This document shows positions 34,332 to 45,620 of a DNA stretch of 64,000 nucleotides, piece by piece; within the stretch, counting starts at the first letter, position 1, and each line of letters opens with the position of its first letter. Source of the stretch: Argopecten irradians (taxonomy: Eukaryota; Mollusca; Bivalvia; Pectinida; Pectinidae); the NCBI RefSeq assembly GCF_041381155.1, contig NC_091140.1, forward strand, positions 23,340,864-23,404,863, given 5' to 3'. The notes below the pieces were generated by a model that worked only from the letters and a program-made list of their open reading frames with translations, did no database searches and was not told the DNA's origin. Made by a program: the position numbers and the translations under genes.

Positions 34332-36748
34332 AAAAATTATTACTGTGCGCCCAAATGATAAGCCCTGGATGAATAATACCATCAGATTAAAAATGAGACA
34401 ACGCAATAGAATACATAGAAAAGCTAAAATAATTAATACCCCCCACTACTGGGAACGATTTCGTTATCTTAGGAATGAAACAATCGACTTGATCCGTGTG
34501 GCTAAAAAAAACTACATCAAAAAGCTTGAAAATTGTCTAAATGAAAACTCAGTCCCTCCAGACAAATGGTGGAAGATAGCAAAATCTATCACTAACTTCA
34601 CTTATAAATCCTCTTCTATTCCACCTCTTGAATCTGATAATCAAACCATCAATCATCCTATTGATAAAGCAGAAATCCTGAATAATCATTTTAGTAATAT
34701 TTCTACATCTTCTTCACCAAACCTTGAATTACCTCAGTTAGCACAGCCCTATATACCTTACTCACTTACTAATATTCAAAATCACTCAACAAGATGTATC
34801 TGACCAAATTAGTAATCTTAATGTAAATAAACCCCCTGGACCAGACGGTATAGTTCCTAAAATAGTAAAACATTTGTGTAACTCACTTATTCTCCCTCTC
34901 AGTCTTCTATTTAATAAAACTCTGGATTCAGGAATAATTCCAATTAGTTGGAAACAATCAAATGTAAATGCTATATATAAAGGGAATGGGTCATCTAATG
35001 ATGTTCAAAATTATAGACCTATCTCGATAACCTCTTGTTTCAGTAAAATAATGAAAAAAATAGTATTTAAATATCTCTACAACTATCTTATGGACAACTC
35101 TATATTATCTAAGCATCAGTCTGGCTTCATACCAGGTGATTCCACTGTTAATCAACTATTGTTTATTTATAATGAAATTGTTAGCAATATGGACCAGGGT
35201 AAGGAACTTCGATTTATTTTTTGTGATATAAGTAAAGCTTTTGACAGAGTATGGCATAAAGGTCTTTTACATAAACTCCAGATGTATGGAATAAATGGAA
35301 ATTTACTTCTGTGGTTCGACAATTACCTATCTGATAGATTACAAAGAGTGACCACAGAAGGCTACTATTCACAGTTCAAGGTTGTAAATGCTGGGGTACC
35401 CCAGGGATTAGTACTCGGGCCTCTTCTTTTCCTCCTCTTCATCAACGATATCACTGATAATCTTCCAACTAATATCAAACTTTTTGCAGATGACACCTCC
35501 TTGTACGTAATTATAGATGAAAACCCAGCACAAGCAGCTCAAGCACTAACAACTGACCTCTCTAACATTAGTGAATGGGCAAAAACATGGGACATCAAAT
35601 TTAACCCTAACAAAACTAAATCAGTACTATTTTCCAGAAAACATAACAAAAACAGCCCCCAATAAACTTCCAAAACAATCAAATTACTGACACATCTGAT
35701 CACAAACACCTAGGGCTTACACTTAAGGACGATGCATCATGGACACAACATATCCTTAACATATATGAAAAAGCATACAGTAGATTAAACATTCTTCGTT
35801 ACATTAAAAATAAAGTAAATCGTCAGTCATTAATTAAAATTTACACAGCATTTATTAGGCCAATCTTAGAATACGCAGATATAATATGGGATAATTGCAC
35901 ACAACAATCAAAAGACCTTTTAGAATCTGTCCAATTAGAAGCAGCCAGAATTATTACAGGACTTAGGTCTGGAACATCTCACGATAAACTTTATACAGAA
36001 CTTGGATGGGAAACACTATCAGTAAGAAGACACAAACACAAACTAATAATGATGTACAAAATAATGCATGGCCTATCACCACAATACTTACAAGATATCC
36101 TAAATCCTTTCAATAACATTAACAATCAAAACAATAATGGCTATGCTCTCAGACAAACAAGAATATTTAATCCACCAATATGCAGAACTAATAATTATTT
36201 TGATAGTTTCATCCCACTAATGTGTCGCACTATAAACACTTCTGATAACAATCTCTTTAACTCTCCTTCTCTCTCAGCCTTTAAACACCAACTTAATAAA
36301 GATGTCCCAGTTGTAATTGAATCAACCCAAATTTTTAAAACAGAAGGTGATAGAAGAGCTAATATTATTCTTTGTCAACTTAGAAATTTGTGTAGTAATC
36401 TTAATTCCCACCTATATACTGACCATCTATCTGATGATACATCTTGTGCTTGTTCTTTTGAAAATGAAACTATATCCCACTATTTTCTCGAATGTCCTTT
36501 ATATGACCAACATAGACTTTCCCTGTTCACCTCCATTAGTAGTTATGCAAATCATAACAATATTGATATCAATATTCTTCTTCAAGGCTGTCCTGACTGT
36601 GATAAAACTATAAACAGACAGTTACTTCACGATGTTCACCTATATATAGGTAAATCTAGACGTTTTAATCTCTATATGATTTAAATTAGCCATGACATAA
36701 GTTTTTGACATAAGTTTTTGAAATAAGCTTTTGAAATTTAAAGATTCC

Positions 36749-36786
<38 letters not shown>

Positions 36787-37313
36787 AACAACATTTGAAT
36801 AACGTTGTATAAATTCTACTCTAATTATCCTCTGATAAAGATATACTTGGAGTATTTTGTTGAGCATGGTTGTTTTAATACGGTTACTTTTGTTTTATTC
36901 TATATACAGCATGCACTTATCTTATTAAAAGAATATACATGTATATTTTCAATTATTTTCAGGAAATTTAACAGTATTGAGAGCAATGACAAGTGTATAT
37001 ATATACACATGGACTGTTGGTCATTGTCTGTCAATATCTGAGTAACATTTGGTCTAATTAGTAATATAACATGTTCTTGTATTAAAATAATAGCTGTATT
37101 TGTATTATGTGTGTTGTGTGAATGGAGTATGCAAAAGAGTTATCTCCCTTTATCTGTTGTAAAATTTCATTTCAAAACTTAAATATAATATCTATAATTG
37201 ATGTAAGTTTAAACTATTACTTTTGCCACCATTGGAGAGAATTTATATAGGCTTTGCCTGTTATTTAATCCATTTGACTTGTAACATCTTTGTCAATAAA
37301 ATTTGTTGAAATG
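34332..37313 (+). mobile_element. Inner LINE (CR1/Jockey-like), 5'-truncated, inserted in the outer LINE
   Basis: The 2982-bp element is bounded by the perfect 10-bp duplication AAAATATTTA (34322-34331 and 37314-37323). Frames: 34345-34803 (pre-RT), 34874-35665 (RT: PISITSCFSKI, QSGFIPGDSTVNQLLFIYNE, FCDISKAFDRVWHKGLLHKL, VNAGVPQGLVLGPLLFLLFI, intact FADD), and 36049-36684 (C-terminal Cys-rich region, CQLRNLCSNLN to GCPDCDK). Two frameshifts separate them. The 3' UTR holds a 33-base poly(A) at about 36752-36784 and ends with the same GGCTTTGCCTGTT and AATAAAATTTGTTGAAATG signature as the outer LINE, so both belong to one family. Confidence 0.9.
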
Positions 37314-38485
37314 AAAATATTTATCCTTTTAAATGCTTTCTGGTATACATAATCTATGTGGTGAGTCCATTTACAGTCGTCAGAAAGTAGAACTCCTAAA
37401 TGTCTATGTGTGCTAGCTGTATGAAGCGTGTTATTGTCATATATATCGGGATGAATGACGTTTCGTTTCCTTGAAAATATTAGGGATTCAGTTTTAGTGG
37501 GGTTAAACTTTATGTTCCATTTCAGAGCCCAGGTACTTATATTCGAAAGATTTTGCGAAAGTGTATGGGCAGCATAGATTTGGTTATTATCAATTACTTC
37601 ACTAATCGAAGTGTCATCTGCAAACAATTTGCAATCACTAGTAACAATATTAGTTATGTCGTTAATATATAATAGAAATAAAAAAGGGCCTAAGACAGAT
37701 CCCTGGGGGACTCCAGCGTTAACAGTTTTAAATGTAGAGAAAATGCCTTCAGTTAAAACACGTTGCTTCCTATCAGTAAGATAATTTCTAAACCACCCTA
37801 ATAATTTCCCTTTAAAACCATAAGATTCTAATTTAAATAATAGTCCATCATGCCACACTCTATCAAAGGCTTTACTTATATCACAGAAAACAGACCGGAC
37901 TTCTTTTCCTTTGTCTAATGAGTTAGTGATATTATTGTATATCGAAAGAAGTTGGTTCACATTTGAATCACCGGAAATGAAGCCGGACTGATGTTTGGTG
38001 ATTACTTCACAGTCAAGTAGGTAATTATAGAGATACTTAAAAATTACTTTTTCTATTATTTTACTGAAGCAAGAGGTGATAGAGATGGGTCGATAGTTGG
38101 AAATATCATTTACATCACCTTTCCCTTTGTATATGGCATTAATGTTAGCAGCTTTCCATGGCAAGGGAATACAACCGGTTTCCATAGTTTTATTGCAGAG
38201 AAGGGTAAGAGGAATAGAAATAGAGGGTGTCAATAGTTTTATGAATTTTGGGACAATACCATCAGGTCCCGCAGGTTTCTTTTCATTAAGATTAGAAAGC
38301 TGATCTTTGATATCCTGTTCAGTAAATACAATATTGTCAATCTTAAAAGGAAACTCGGGAGGAGGGGGAAGAGGATCAAGATCATTAAAAGAAGTGGAGA
38401 TTGAAGAGAAGTATGTATTTAGGTGTTCCGCTTTTTCAAAAGGATGTTAGAGAAAAGACTCATTATGTTTTAGACGGGGAATAGA
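37314..38485 (-). mobile_element. Outer LINE, 5' half (RT domain)
   Basis: Minus-strand frame from 38233 and its upstream continuation (EQDIKDQLSNL, AGPDGIVPKFIK at about 38330-38235) encode RT: YRPISITSCFSKIIEKV, KHQSGFISGDSNVNQLLSIY, FCDISKAFDRVWHDGLLFKL, VNAGVPQGSVLGPFLFLLYI and an intact FADD. One frameshift lies near 38440. Reading stops at 37314, where the inner LINE entered. The 5' truncation point abuts minisatellite sequence at 38486; a shared GTCTT on both flanks (33273-33277, 38486-38490) may be the target duplication. Confidence 0.85.
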
Positions 38486-38712
38486 GTCTTAACATATCTC
38501 TGTCTTAACCGTATACATCTCTGTCTTAACCATGTACCTTTCTGTCCTAACGTATCTCTGTCTTAACCGTATATATCTCTGTATTAACCGTGTACCTCTC
38601 TGTCTTAACGTATCTCTGTCTTACCCGTATACCTTTCTGTCTTAACCGTATACTTTTCTGTCTTAACGTATCTGTCTTAACCATATACATATCTGTCTTA
38701 ACGTATCTATCT
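38486..38712. repeat. 37-bp minisatellite, right part
   Basis: Same CTGTCTTAAC(C/G) units as 32775-33277, with more variants (CCGTATACATCT). Confidence 0.8.
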
Positions 38713-40300
38713 GAATATATCTTTCATTTAATAATGCCATTTAATATCAATGTTACACATTTAAAGTAATTTCATAAATCTTTTTTCCTAACATAAACAA
38801 ACTGCCAGTATTAATTGTTATAAACAACTTGATCTCAAACTATCGGTAGTTTGAAACTAATTGTAAAATGAATTTAATTAACAGACATTAAATTTAGTAT
38901 ATATTTCCACATGTGCATGGAAACAACTGGTTTATAGCCATTTTTTATATAAAAAAGGGAAGATTTTGTTGTCCACAGTTCACTAGAAATAAATATCCTC
39001 CCCAGGCTTAAAAACCCAAATAAAACATACCCCTGTTTCTCTGCCATTATGGAGTGTTTGCACAATGGTCACATAATACATGACATTTAATCAGGATTTT
39101 AATCAAAAGTTGATCAATTTTGATAAATTCACTGGTAACAGTATTAAGTGTGGTAATGAAATCTGTGTTGTAGTCATTTACAGTTATTCGTTATTTAGTT
39201 GATAAGGTTTCTTCATTCAAATGAAATATTTTGTGGAAACATACCGTTTGCCATTAAAACTTACAGTTATGTTCTGTCATCCTCTATTCAGTAAGATTGT
39301 AATCTCACATAGATTGTATCGTGGATTTGTACGGCCAATAAAACATGAAAGAAGATGCTTGCTCTCCCGGAACACCAGCAGTAAACAGAGGACATATCAG
39401 GAATTTCTATGATACTTTTATTCTTTATACATACATTTAATTTTGCTTGTAACGAGCAAGTTCATTGGCTAAAGTCTTGTGCTTTATTGTGCTTGTGCCT
39501 TATTGGTGTTTATAATGATTGAAAAAAGCAAGTCGAATTCTAGAAGATTTGTATGACATATTAATCAAATTAATAAAGATACAAGTAAACTGAGATCTGG
39601 ATTCTACACAAGATTATATATTGATTAATTGGATAAGATACAGAAGAATACAAACACGTGAAATTAAACTAAATTATACATATTATTCATGGAAGTGTCA
39701 ATATATAAGGTAGCAAAACCTTTTAGTTAGCGATCGCCACATAAATATTGGCCAGAAATTTAAGTGACGATCGCCAGAAAAAATAATTGCCGGTCGCATG
39801 ATAAAATATTCCGTTACTCTGAAAAAATACTTTCACGTAAATTTAGTTATTCATCTTGCAATTTCTATCAAAACAACGTTCGAACTTTCCATGTATTCAT
39901 TGTATGAAAGTGTTTCATAAGAGAGGAGCGCATTTATGTTCAAATGAATTGTGATTTCAATTAGTTGTTACATATTATATTTTATGCAAAAATGAAAAAA
40001 ATCCCTTTTTGAATTTGATGTACCGCATTTGTTTTTCAATTACTCTTCCTATGAAAAAATGAATGTTATTTTTTTCATTATTTCTATATCATGTGACCGT
40101 TTTTATTTTAAATGTATCTTGACAAATCTCTTGAAATGTCGAGTTATTTTTTTCTACACGTTTAATATTATTTCTTTGCACCATATACATATAATATATA
40201 TATCATGTTAAAAACATCACCAGACTCAGAGTAAATGGATTTCTTGTCACCCTATCATCAAAGATTCTTCTCCTGGAGCTCTAGGTACAAAATGAATATA
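38713..40300. other. Intergenic, no gene
   Basis: AT-rich; a short direct repeat of a GCGATCGCCA motif is at 39728-39775. No coding region or structural RNA is supported. Confidence 0.4.
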
Positions 40301-40527
40301 CAGTAAGCCAACTTTTTTTCGCGTGCGATTTATTTTCGCAAATTGCGTGACTAAAGCAAATTTTCCATAGTTTGTCTCCGCGAATGGATATCTTACACAA
40401 TTCTTGTACCATTAATTTCAAAGATATTTCCATTCAATTTTAATAATTCACGAAACTTAATCTCCGTGGAAATGTTTTGAAGCTGAAATCGCGAATTAAA
40501 TAACCACGAAAAAACGTTGGTTTACAG
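40301..40527. mobile_element. MITE with TATA target duplication
   Basis: The left end CAGTAAGCCAACTTTTTTTC and the right end (reverse complement CTGTAAACCAACGTTTTTTC) form inverted termini of about 20 bases; TATA flanks both sides (40297-40300, 40528-40531). Length 227 bp. The interior is AT-rich with scattered CGCGA words and no frame. Confidence 0.7.
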
Positions 40528-40655
40528 TATACACATTACTTGGAAATGTAATTATGGATAATAAGTCAATCACGAAATAAGTCCATTAAGCAATATACAC
40601 AATATACATGCTGCTTCACTTTCAGATTGTCTACACTGAAGGCCCGGTGTTTGAT

Positions 40656-41151
40656 AAATTCTCATAATTGTTACGTTTTTTAAGTTGAAAAATGATAAAA
40701 TGAAACTCTCCAAAGCCTCCAATTAGTATCCTCTTATACTTTTAGTTTCTTTTCTTCGAAAATGTATTTGCTAAATTTCCTGTCTCAGCTGTAATCTCCT
40801 TCAAGAATCAATAAATATATTACCGTTCTAATCACTGGTGAGTTCTGGAAGCGCAGACTGGCTATATGAGTCAAAGTTTTCAGTTGCTTTATCTCACATG
40901 CTATTTCCTTATTTCATCAGAAAATCATAACAGATGTGTTGTACATACATTTATTATTTATAACTGATATATTATCATGAGTTTGTATCCCTCGGCTCAA
41001 TTCATTGTATCGTAAACGTTCCGTTTTAATATCTCCAACTTACTTTAGTGTAAATATCCATAGCCGGTATTAACACTAGAATACTCCTCACGATCCACGT
41101 CTGTCTCCTGTCCGTCCCGGTCTGTCCGGAAGGATTAGTACATATGTCCAT
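40656..41151. repeat. 496-bp tandem duplication, unit 1 (3' end of broken receptor copy 4)
   Basis: Identical apart from a few bases to 41152-41647. It holds the last about 100 coding bases of a receptor tail plus 3' flank. It therefore carries a second, detached C-terminus (EYSSVNTGYGYLH-like, near 41045-41130, minus strand). Confidence 0.85.
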
Positions 41152-41647
41152 AAATTCTCATTATTGTTACGTTTTTAAGTTGAAAAATGATAAAATGAAA
41201 CTCTCCAAAGCCTCCAATTAGTGTCCTCTTATACTTTTAGTTTCTTTTCTTCGAAAATGTATTTGGGTAAATTTCCTGTCTCAGCTGTAATCTCCTTCAA
41301 GAATCAATAAATATATTACCGTTCTAATCACTGGTGAGTTCTGGAAGCGCAGACTGGCTATATGAGTCAAAGTTTTCAGTTGCTTTATCTCACATGCTAT
41401 TTCCTTATTTCATCAGAAAATCATAACAGATGTGTTGTACATACATTTATTATTTATAACTGATATATTATCATGAGTTTGTATCCCTCGGCTCAATTCA
41501 TTGTATCGTAAACGTTCCGTTTTAATATCTCCAACTTACTTTAGTGTAAATATCCATAGCCGGTATTAACACTAGAATACTCCTCACGATCCACGTCTGT
41601 CTCCTGTCCGTCCCGGTCTGTCCGGAAGGATTAGTACATATGTCCAT
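41152..41647. repeat. 496-bp tandem duplication, unit 2
   Basis: The junction with unit 1 reads TATGTCCAT/AAATTCTCAT, and the right end returns to unique receptor-tail sequence after TATGTCCAT. Few differences separate the units, so this is recent. Confidence 0.85.
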
Positions 41648-42314
41648 TACTTCTAATAATCGCCCTCGAATGGTCATACGTGTCGTCTGCTGGTTTTTAT
41701 ACCGTGTCCACCTTGCCCCAGTTGTCCATAGGTTTCCCCACCAAAAGAATAATTGTTTGAACTGTGTTCCCGACATGCTCCAGTCTGGAAGGTGTCATAC
41801 GTGTCACCATTGACGACGGTCCTGGTATTGTCATATATATCAGCTGTATCAGATAGTGCGTTTGGTTTTCCATTTCGGTTCAATCGTCCATACGTATTTT
41901 CCTGTGTTTTGGAAGTATGGTCATACAGGTCGGGTCCACTCACTTGTTTGATACTACTGTAAAATGAATCATATTCTCCATTGTCCTCCGTGTGGCTTTC
42001 CTTCCTATTGACATGACTATCAACTTCAGAGAAGAAGTTTTGATTTATATGTGGTTTTCCAGTCGTGATACTGTGTAATTCACGAGGTAATTCAGACCTA
42101 CAAGTTTCCTTACGTCTACTTTTTCGTACGAGAACAACTATGATGACCACACTAGCTATCACTATTACCACAAACGTCCCTACTACACCCAGGACAGGGC
42201 CTATGATATCTGTCTGGTCGTTTGTCTTTGTGTTGCTGGATGTCTGTACTGCTTTATCTGTAGTTGATAGATCCATATACACTGGAATTCCCATCTTTGA
42301 TACCTTCTTGGTAA

Positions 42315-42690
42315 GTGAGAATCCGTTATCCGATTGTTTGTTGTAGGTGTAAACATGTCATACGAGATCATTTCTGCTTTGTTTGTCGTATGTTTCAGCA
42401 TTTCCTGCGAGGTCAGTTCAGCGTCGTTTGTTGTACACTTTGGTATTTCGTGCGAGGTCGGTTCAGCGTTTTTTGTTGTACATTTTGGCATTTCGTGCGA
42501 GGCCAGTTCAGCGTTGTTTGTTGTATCTTTCAGCAGTTCCTGTGATGTCACCTAAGCGTTGTTTAATGTGTATTTCGGCATTTCTTGTGAGTTCACACCA
42601 GGGTTATTTGTTGTATATTTCAGCATTTCCTGTGATGTCACCTCGGCGTTGTCACCTTAACTTGGTTTGTTGTATGTTTAGACACTATAT
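42315..42690 (-). repeat. 45-bp coding repeat in the stalk of copy 4
   Basis: Read on the minus strand the unit is 15 residues of the form AELTSQEMxKxTTNN, in about six or seven copies. Intact copies 1-3 and broken copy 6 hold this motif only once (for example TSKELSKRTTNNA in copy 6). The array thus arose by local expansion of a stalk segment rich in Thr (potential O-glycosylation). Confidence 0.8.
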
Positions 42691-43098
42691 GTGAAGTCCT
42701 TTTCGAGTTAATATCATACCCAACTGTAGTATACCTTGCTTTGGAAAATGATGTAGTCGGTGAATTTGTTGAAACTCTCGTTCCTTTCTTACATAATCCT
42801 ATCAGTTTAGTAGTAGAGGGGCGTGTAACGGGTAAAATTTAAAGTTTTCCAACCGCATCAAATCTTCGAACAGCGACACAATATTGATTTTTACCGCTTG
42901 TCGATTGCGAGGTCCCCAATAGAAGACTTCGAATTCCCTTGGGATGACAACGTTCCATTAACAGGTTCTAAGTAACGTCTTGCACGTCACTCGCCATAAA
43001 CCTATCGTTTTGGAAAAGAGAGCATCTTGCAATATTCTGATTTTGACAGAAACGGTATTTACTTATTAATCTGTTGTTTGGTGACTGACTTTGATACC

Positions 43099-43343
43099 GA
43101 CACATACATATTCGTGTGCCCGTTGTGGCCGAGTGGTTAAGGCGATGAACTTGAAATCTGAGAAGGTATTCCAGGTCTTGGGTTCGAGCCCGGGCTGCGG
43201 CGGTTACGATGGGTGCACATATACAAAAAATGTCTTTGTCCTCTATGTTCTGTGGATGTCTTCCATGTTCTGTGTTATGTGTCATCATCAGTGGTGTTCT
43301 GTGATGTTTTTAAAAAAAAAAAAAAAAGACACATACATATTCG
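43099..43343 (+). mobile_element. tRNA-derived SINE with 16-bp target duplication
   Basis: The element is 43115-43327. The head resembles tRNA-Ser: A box TGGCCGAGTGG and B box GGTTCGAGCCC, with an anticodon-like TGA in CTTGAAAT. The body follows, then a 16-base poly(A) at 43312-43327. Perfect direct repeats GACACATACATATTCG flank it (43099-43114 and 43328-43343). The anticodon and acceptor stems are mismatched, so it is not a working tRNA gene. It sits inside the CxC motif codons of receptor copy 4. Confidence 0.85.
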
Positions 43344-43892
43344 CGATGATGTTCTTGACTTTCCACAAAACCTGAGGCCATTAAAACCACATTGGTCTGC
43401 TGAACAAGAAAATAATATACCATAAGGTCTATGTACTAGTAATATCACATTACCATCACAATAGCAAATATCCCCACTACGAAGAATGTGCCTGGACCTA
43501 CAGACACTCTGCTAGACTATAAACCTTGCACACCGTGTCTTACAGAACCATACACACATCCAGCAAAATACAACATCCCCTGACGTTCCACATGTGCAGA
43601 TATAAATCCTGTCCCTGTAAGATAGTTTGTGTCGGTAATGACCAAATGTTGCCACATGTTTCCTGTAAAGGCAGTACCAAGTAGTGAACACGTCCTATTT
43701 ATATTTATCCAGGTATCAATATATCCATTGGTCTGCTCTATTGTGATGGAGTTGATACTTGCGAATATACCGTCAATAATGATCAAAAACACAACTATCA
43801 GACTTACCCTTTGGAACATGTTTACGTTTTGTTTTTCAAAAGAGATCTTTACAATCTTACATACTGTTACGTTATGTCCTGTTTGTTATAAG

Positions 43893-43990
43893 ACTTCCGG
43901 GAGACTGCTATCAGTACGACACTTCAAATGAGCTGGCCTGTTGTTAAAAAAACTTCCGAGAGACCTCTATCTTTACGACACTTCACGTGA
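43893..43990 (-). promoter_or_regulatory. Doubled promoter block of receptor copy 4
   Basis: ACTTCCGGGAGACTGCTATC at 43893 is followed by a second, more diverged version at 43952-43975 (ACTTCCGAGAGACCTCTATC). Copy 6 has a single block at 49418. The leader (GACATAACGTAACAGTATGT on the minus strand) is shared with copy 6 rather than copies 1-3. Confidence 0.55.
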
Positions 43991-44180
43991 GCTGTGACAA
44001 TAGAACGTGATAATTGTACTGACAATGTAACTGATAATAATTTGAAGAACAAGAAAAATGGAATGATGTGTTGAAGAATGTTTAAATCATATTGATGTGC
44101 ACAAGGCCAGTCTACTGTCTAGAAATCAATGCAGCAAACCAGCAAGCACGTGTTAAAAACTGTTAACTGAAAAATAATGA

Positions 44181-45464
44181 CTACCAGCCTCAGAATAAAA
44201 GTTTTGATTTTGATGTTGTTGTTTCCCGGAAGGGATATCATGTAATGTAGGTGGAAGCCAGATCTACAATTGTTATTATGTCTACATTTTCTAATCACTC
44301 AAACTATGACAACTACACTAACTATCAAAATCTCCACAATTACCCCCGCGTCACTAATAACGGGGCATAGGATCTTTGTCTTGTCGTTTTCATAAGTTGT
44401 TTGATAGCGTATGGTTATTTACCCAGAAAAAAAACCACATCTCTTTTGACACACTATCCCGTATGGCTCTTCACACTTAACTTTCCAATAATCTCTTCCC
44501 AAAGCATTTTTAAGAGAACATGTTAATATTTGAGGGTAAATATTTCAATGATCTATCGATATTGACCAATAGTCCGTATCGACACATACAGTTTGAGAAT
44601 TGTCCACAAAATAATGGGTGTTCCTCATCACCACATTGTGACGCCAAGCAAGTGGACTGAGAGTCTAACATTGTTAGCACAATAGCACACATTTCGATGT
44701 AAAACAATATCATTTGATCGACAGAAATAGACACACTCTGGTATTCTGAGATATGATACCCCTAAACAAGACGCTCCAGTTTTAACTATTCCAGATGTGC
44801 AACCTAAATACTTTAGCGACCCCTCAAGTTTTACATGTGCCGATATCCATCCAGCTTCTCTAATATCGAATGCGTACGAAATGACAACCTTATTTTCCTG
44901 CATGTTCCCTTTAAGGCCAACACCAAGAAGCAAACACGTCCTGTTCACATTCACCCAGGTATCATGATATCCATTTTTATCACATAATCCGCCTGATATC
45001 GAGTGATATCGCCCGTGTAATATCTTTGCATATGTCACTAGTGTAATATGACATGGAACGGTTTTCATTGGCTGGAAATTCAATGTGACGTCAGACAGAA
45101 ACATTAAAATAACGTCAGGAAAAATGACATGACGTCAGGATAACAAAGACGGTGGGACAAAATGGCGGCCTTTGCTGGAAAATTCTTTGTTATGTAGGTA
45201 TTTGGAGTTATGTGATAAAGAGTATGTTAAATTTGTGTTCATTTCATATGAGATTTTATGAAACTCGTCTCGAAGTTTTAATTTTTGGTCGCCATTGCTC
45301 GCAAAAATAAAAACTTCTTAGACTCGTTTCATTAATATTCATAATTATGAAATGAACACTCATGTAAGATCCTATTTCTGTTCTATTGTAAATGGGTCAA
45401 CATAGGAGAGTATACCCACAAGGTTGATGAAAAACACAAGAATCTGAGTAATTCTCCTAAACAT
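44181..45464 (-). pseudogene. Broken receptor copy 5, split by a MITE and internally deleted
   Basis: The leader is at 45464-45400 (MFRRITQILVFFINLVGILS then TIEQK and stop). About 415 bases of MITE follow, then the ectodomain resumes at about 44985 (NGYHDTWVNVNRTCLLLG) through the WSC-like block (ECVYFCRSNDIVLHRNVCYC), with a frameshift near 44670 (continuing CLASQCGDEEHPLFCGQF). A large deletion then removes the last ectodomain part and stalk, and decayed TM and juxtamembrane sequence ends near 44181. Non-functional. Confidence 0.75.
44985..45400. mobile_element. MITE inserted in the N-terminal coding region of copy 5
   Basis: Insertion boundaries are read by comparison with intact copies: coding sequence breaks after TIEQ and resumes at NGY. 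Internal inverted segments (AAACTCGTCTCGAAGTTTT against AAAACTTCTTAGACTCGTTT around 45260-45335) form a foldback. A related copy, inverted, lies at 53342-53585 (GACGTCACGTCATTTTTCCT and GAGTTTCATAAAATATCATA). Exact termini are uncertain by a few bases. Confidence 0.65.
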
Positions 45465-45540
45465 TACAACGGCGATTCCACAAACGCTATGCACACGACT
45501 ATAATATATGTTTTATTACGTTAGGTTCAGTGTAGTATTT

Positions 45541-45620
45541 AACTTCTGCGTTACTGATATCAATAATAGAAATTTTGACCTGAACGATTACGATAGAAAA
45601 AGTAATGGCTGTGTTGACGG
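45541..45620 (-). promoter_or_regulatory. Decayed promoter block of receptor copy 5
   Basis: AACTTCTGCGTTACTGATAT followed by CAATAATAG corresponds to the conserved block but the GGAA-type core is mutated (TTCTGCG against TTCCGGG). Confidence 0.5.

Larger units (their letters stand above)
41541..43819 (-). pseudogene. Broken receptor copy 4 (long tail, expanded stalk, SINE insertion)
   Basis: Minus strand, 43819 down: leader MFQRVSLIVVFLIIIDGIFA and the N-terminal ectodomain to HGVQGL, then stop. The WSC-like block continues in shifted frame (SGDICYCDGN, DQCGFNGLRFCGKS), and a SINE splits the CMCRY motif at 43115-43327. The later ectodomain is eroded. The stalk is a 15-residue repeat array (about 42315-42690). 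TM (GVVGTFVVIVIASVVIIVVL) and a long Tyr-rich tail (TYGRL, YDNT, TYDTF, TYGQL) are open at 41674-42294. Near 41690 a frameshift, and near 41630 a stop in place of the Asp of MYDSF, break the last part. Not expected to give a full-length product. Confidence 0.8.

Noticed and set aside
43116..43203. tRNA-Ser gene candidate with good A and B boxes
   Set aside because: Anticodon and acceptor stems are mismatched, and the sequence is the head of a SINE with poly(A) and 16-base target duplications.
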